A stretch of DNA of 64,000 bases. Origin: Welwitschia mirabilis (lineage: Eukaryota; Gnetophyta; Gnetopsida; Welwitschiales). The notes under the pieces were generated by a model, which was given only the letters and a program-made list of their open reading frames with translations, had not been told where the DNA came from and ran no database searches. The stretch spans positions 96,269,083 through 96,333,082 of the forward strand of contig JBOZIK010000001.1 in NCBI GenBank assembly GCA_051453625.1, read 5' to 3'. The translations under genes were made by a program, and so were the position numbers. This document shows positions 59,371-64,000 of this stretch, piece after piece. Each line of letters starts with the position of its first letter. Position 1 is the stretch's first letter.

Positions 59371-60639
59371 TATCATACATTTTGACTCTCTATGATACTT
59401 CTTCTCCCCTCTTGGATATGAATAGATGTCGATATCTTCTTTGAAATAAATGTATGAACCCACTCTAAAGACACTTAACATGTAGAGGATTCAATAAGAT
59501 GATGCATTAGGTTCTAGTGATTTTTCATTTATGCATTTATGTATAATTTTATTTATTCTTGTACATGTACATTATAATTTAATATTTTGCATAATACATT
59601 ATTGTTATGTTCTTAATCCCCCAAAAGTAGTTGGATTCATGACATACTTGTATGAGATGCTATATGTGATTTCCTTTTAATTTCTCTAGCTTTCTATTAT
59701 AAATATAATAGATTTGATTATTAGGAATATTTGTTTAGGGTTACTTTATATTTCAAATTAAATGGTATGTATTTATATTCTTACATATAATTGCTTTTCT
59801 CATTTTTAGCCTTGTTCCATAGATGACTATGTCTCCTATGAAGTGTATTGAATTCTTTTAATTCATAGTTATTTTTAATTTCACACCATGGATGGTTAGG
59901 TCTCTTCAACCTGTATTGTATTCTTTATGTTTAATAGCATTACTTCATGTACATGATGGATGATTATGTCTCATATGAAGTGCATTGAATTCTTGACCTT
60001 TAAATTTACATTACTTGCATAAGTTATATCATGGCTAAATGTTTTTCCTTTGAGGTTTCTAATCCCATGAACGATGATAATTTTCACCATTTGCATTTAC
60101 TTGAGACTGGCTTTACTGACTAATGCACTAGGATATGCCTACCTGTGAGAGATATTATACCCTTTCCTAGTGATAGTTTTATTATATTAAATATTTTATG
60201 CTTAGTTGATTATCAAACTCTATGAATATTCCATTGTATGCTATGATTAGATTCGAGTTTTTGACTTTTCCTTTCTAAATATTCTTTTCTATTGACATCA
60301 TATAGGTTAACTTATAAATATTTTTCTCATAAGTGATTTTACTTTAATTATAAAAAATAAGGTCTCTAAGTAGAGAACTTAGAATTTGTTAAAGATACTT
60401 AATCTTCATATTAGCGGTTTCATAGTGTGATGGTATGGTCTTAACTAGAAATGCTTAGTAGTGCATCACATGATTGACTCTATAGAGGGAACTTCTATTA
60501 GACTATGATCAACATCCTATTCTCAATTATTTGATCTAATAAGTTATCTAGGACCTAGCTACCTTTTCAATATTAGATACAATAAAACAAAAGAAAAGAA
60601 AAAGAAAAAAGTTTGTGGAAATTTGGAAGCGTGACATCT

Positions 60640-61200
60640 TTTCCTCTATTTCCTTTTGTATAAACTTTCAACATAATCTTGTTCTTATTTTCTCCCTTTT
60701 TGAATCATCCTCTTCTTTGGTATTTCATCCTTTATTTTATATGACTAGGAGAAAATGTCACTACTAACTTTTAAGGTTTGATTCTTAATGCTTCCTATAC
60801 AAAACAATCTAATTTTTCTTGTGTGGGACTATTAGGTCCTCTTAGGAAAGATCTTATCGTTTCTCTAACTTCAATGTCATGTTTAAAACTTTTTTCTTAG
60901 TAGAGTTTGATATCTATCGTAATACTCATCAAATTTCTCATTTGGTTCTTGTTTTTTCCCTTATGATGTCATCATTAAGTTCTTTAATAACACTTAAGGT
61001 TTGATATTTAGTTATGAAATACTTTTTAATTTTCACTAAGTTTTAATTGTTTCATAAAGTAGTTGATAACACCAATGTAAAGCATCTTATTTTAAGGAAT
61101 TTGTAAAGCATCTTAATTTATCATTATCTAGTTCTAGGTAATTTACCATGTAAAAAGAGTTAAATAAGTTGAGAAGTAGAGCTACATCATTAAACTTTAA
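60640..61200 (-). pseudogene. Athila-like gypsy gag N-terminal half, copy B
   Basis: Minus-strand Retrotrans_gag core, split over two frames: DNDKLRCFTNSLK, DALHWCYQLLYETIKT, LKSIFITKYQTLSVIKELND, EPNEKFDEYYDRYQTLLRK, ETIRSFLRGPNSPTQEKLDC. It corresponds closely to plant gypsy gag (..LKGxAxxWxxxLxxxSIxTWxxLKxxFLxKF...EPxExFxExxxRYxxLLRKxP). It pairs with the C-terminal piece at 50,644-51,511. Confidence 0.85.
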
Positions 61201-61692
61201 ATAATGGTAGGAAGTTCATCTTTATATGTTTAATCTTTTTAGACATTCTTAAATCATTTTTACCTATAGGGCTAAAGATTATTATTCTAGTAAAATAATC
61301 CAATAATTTTTAAAAACATCATTTTCATAATCATCTTAAAAAGGTATGATTTCTTTAATATTTTGAGAATTCTTATTTATATGTTGTAGTTTTTCTCTAT
61401 TTCTTCACTGTTCCTTTTGAATTCAAATGAGTGAGATGTTAATCTAATTCTAACTTTGTATTCTATTCTAATTTCAAATCTATCTTGATCCATTTCTAAG
61501 TGATTTGCTTCTACTTTTATAGTCACATAGGTGGATTCAGTTTTAAACTCTCTATATTTCTCTAGTTTCTTATAGAATTTCCCTAGTTTATTTATCCACC
61601 TATCCTTATTGTCTTTGATAAAAGTTATTCTTTAGCATATGTCATTGTTTTAACTATTTATTAATACTTATACAAATTGATGTATTAGGTCT

Positions 61693-61710
61693 TCCTTGAC
61701 AATGGTTCTT
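61693..61710 (-). other. Decayed primer-binding site, Athila-like copy B
   Basis: Minus-strand AAGAACCATTGTCAAGGA against the tRNA-Asp-type site TGGCGCCGTTGCCGGGGA: 10 identities, 6 transitions and 2 other changes. It lies 5 bases from the inferred LTR end, as in the plus-strand gypsy array (6 bases). Confidence 0.65.
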
Positions 61711-61715
61711 AAAAA

Positions 61716-63265
61716 TGATGTCAAATGATTGAACTACTTTAGAAGGTGACTATTCCCAAGTTAAGAACTTTTAACCTTATTAAACCCAAATTTGTCACTA
61801 TATCAAGAATAGTTCTATTACTAAATTTATAAATATATCCTTGTAACCAAAGTTAAATACCAAAGAATAATTTTATGACTTTTGATATTTATAATAATGA
61901 GAATATAACAACTTTTTGTATAACTAAAAATAATTTTTAAAAGGAAATGTAATAATAAGAGAAGTAGATGATAAATCTTAATCTTAAAAAGCATAATAAT
62001 TGAAGATCCATTCTTTGTAAAAATTTTCTAAAATAATTTGTTTTTAAAATATTCATGAATTTATGTCTAAGTCCAAATTAAATCAATATCCTTGGATGAT
62101 GTTGACTAAAAGAGAACTTTTTTTAAAATTTTAATAAACGATTTTGTAACTTAGACAAGATTAGCTAACTAAACTAAAAGATACTTACCAAATATTATTT
62201 CTAAAATTAGAAAATAGAAAAAATCAATATCTTTAGGCTTAGTTAATTAAAGACATTATTTGAAGCTACTTATAAGATAATTTATTAAGAATTTCTAGTG
62301 CAGAGTACACAAAAAAGAAGATAAGTAGGCTAGGTTAGCACTTACTAACTTCTACTAGCAATGATTACTAAGAAAAATGATGCTATGTTGTTTTTAAACA
62401 ATAATCAAAAATTGAGTACATAAAGCTTTCCTATGACAAGGATGGTCGTTGCTCAAAGTATAATTATTTTATACTATATTAGAGTCTTATTTATACTAAA
62501 AACTCTAATACTACCCTTTAGTTGGTAAAAGTAATGGCATTATTTTGTTCTTCTTTGGTTGTTCCCTTTCAAAGTATGTAGCATTTTTGGTGTTTTTCTT
62601 AATAGTATTTGTTTCTGTAGGAAGGTAGAAGTTTTAGGCTTAATTTTCTCATCTTATTCCTTCTAAAAGAAAAGCATTAAATAAAAAATTCTATTTTATA
62701 AAATAAAAGGTTACACTTAGATAGTAAAGGTTCTATTTGATCTAAGAAGAATAAAAATGTATGAATAATAGTAACTTCAAGACTTGCATCATTAGTAGAT
62801 TATAAGTTAGATGGGTACGTAAATGCTATGTTCATGTTAATAACAGGTGATCATTGATAAATCTCCTTAGGTATAGATTTTAATGCGTAATCCTTACTAG
62901 TCTTAAGATCTAGTTTATTGCTTTAGTTATTATAATGACTTTATCCCCATGTTGTAAGAGTTATTCAACAATGTATCCACTAGTTAATAAATTAATTCTT
63001 CTAGCATTTATTTCTTTTAATAAATCTAGCAGCATTAACGATCTTAATAATAATGCTATTCTTGATGAATTCTTTAGCTTCCATGAAAGTTGGGTAGCTT
63101 AAAGTAACTTGTATTTATGATTTTATGTATTAATTTTTTTAATAATGTTTTAGGGATATAACTAGATTAATGATAATTCAATAATAAAATAGCATTTATA
63201 ACCTTAGGATATATTATTTACTAAAGTTTAAGGGGTTAAATATGTAAATTTCAAGTGTAAACACA
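61716..63265 (-). repeat. 5' LTR of the Athila-like element, copy B
   Basis: About 1.55 kb, collinear with 39,556-41,086. It starts TGTGTTTACACTTGAA (minus strand) at 63,265. The TATA-like box is at 62,485-62,496. The outer edge is inferred, because homology to copy A continues about 65 bp further. Confidence 0.58.
62485..62496 (-). promoter_or_regulatory. TATA-like box of the Athila-like LTR, copy B
   Basis: Minus-strand GTATAAATAAGA, identical to the copy-A position 40,301-40,312. Confidence 0.5.
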
Positions 63266-64000
63266 TCCTCCAACTAACTGCTTTCTTGTTTCTTAGTAAA
63301 TATTATGCAAAAATATGCTATAAAGGCTATTTGATATTTTTAAATTTTTTAAAAGAATCATATTTATGATTAAAAATAAATTAATAAATAACCTTGAAAA
63401 CCTTTTATTTTCACCTATTTCCTTTTCATGTATCAAAGTGAATGAGCTTGATGCATAACATTACAATGTACAGAAAAATTTTCAATATCTAAATTTCCAT
63501 TTCATTTATAATATTTCAAATTTTTATCTTTTTAAAATTTTAAAAAGTAATGAAAATGTGTGCTTAAGCTAAAACTTGATTGGTTTATTTAAAAAATTAT
63601 AGTTTCTTAAACCCTCTAATCCATTCTTAACATTATTCTCAACATTAAATAGATTAGAACATTAAAAAAATGATACATAAAAGCCATTTTTGAAAAACAC
63701 TTACACATTTACCATTACATATATAGGAAGAAGAAGGTGAAAAAGAATAAAAGGGAGGTACAATCATAAAGAAGAGGATCTTCAAGTAGAAATCCTCCTT
63801 TGAGAGTAAACCTATCTATTATCCAATATCCTTTGAATCTCATCAAATTTTATGATAATGTCTTATCATACCTTCTCATTTTTTCTCCAAAGACTTTGGA
63901 CATAATTCTTATGCCTTCTTTGCACCATTTCAATTGACTCTATTTCCTATTAAGAGGAAGTTAGAGCTTGTGATCTTTGTCTTTGCCTTTATTATTTTTT
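63266..64000. other. Unassigned DNA right of the duplication
   Basis: Homology to copy A ends at about 63,330. The rest is AT-rich with no gene, repeat or LTR edge that I can support. Confidence 0.5.

Larger units (their letters stand above)
56144..60600. other. Segment X, uninterrupted (copy B)
   Basis: About 4.4 kb between the copia 3' LTR and the resumption of gag. It is the contiguous counterpart of 6,656-7,730 plus 35,016-38,480. Its ends have no recognised LTR or inverted repeat. It holds an unidentified coding-like remnant (57,613-58,219), a (TG)n...(CA)n palindrome and a minisatellite. A 103-codon open stretch on the minus strand (57,301-57,612) has no known match and is broken in copy A. 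Confidence 0.6.

Overview
This window reads as nuclear DNA of a seed plant with a large, old, repeat-dominated genome. It is strongly AT-rich and poor in CpG, and I find no intact gene in it. What can be recognised is decayed plant transposable elements (Ty1/copia, Athila-like Ty3/gypsy, hAT, a tRNA-derived SINE-like unit) and one intron-bearing pseudogene of a plant SWIM zinc-finger protein. The species cannot be named from the sequence. Sixteen runs of N interrupt the assembly; at least nine are flanked by the same sequence on both sides, so they look like unmerged contig ends.

The main architecture is a direct segmental duplication. Copy A occupies 1-7,730 plus about 35,015-41,150. Copy B occupies about 50,469-63,330. 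Both carry the same nest: an Athila-like gypsy element on the minus strand (5' LTR, primer site, gag, protease; copy B also shows reverse transcriptase further left) whose gag is split by a plus-strand copia element and by about 4.4 kb of unidentified DNA (segment X). Because both copies share the same copia insertion site, they come from DNA-level duplication, not from two transpositions. Copy A is further split by 27.3 kb (7,731-35,015) that has no counterpart in copy B.

That 27.3 kb block holds, in order: unassigned DNA (7.7-13.0 kb); the SWIM/MULE-type pseudogene (13.06-15.65 kb); unassigned DNA; a compound gypsy array LTR-gag-protease-LTR-gag-LTR on the plus strand (18.1-28.5 kb); a minus-strand hAT transposase remnant (28.6-30.2 kb); and 4.8 kb in which nothing was recognised. 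Between the two copies lie a compositionally different CpG-containing island with a strong G-quadruplex motif (41.9-42.76 kb), unassigned DNA, and a tRNA-derived SINE-like cluster that includes a tRNA-Thr(AGT)-like sequence (45.4-45.8 kb).

No functional operon or system operates here. The elements are dead: reading frames are broken everywhere, and many key residues (zinc-knuckle Cys/His, protease DSG/DTG, primer-binding sites) have been lost, mostly by C-to-T or G-to-A changes, as expected from deamination of methylated cytosine in silenced repeats. Element families were assigned by translating the DNA by eye and recognising conserved motifs; no database search was possible.
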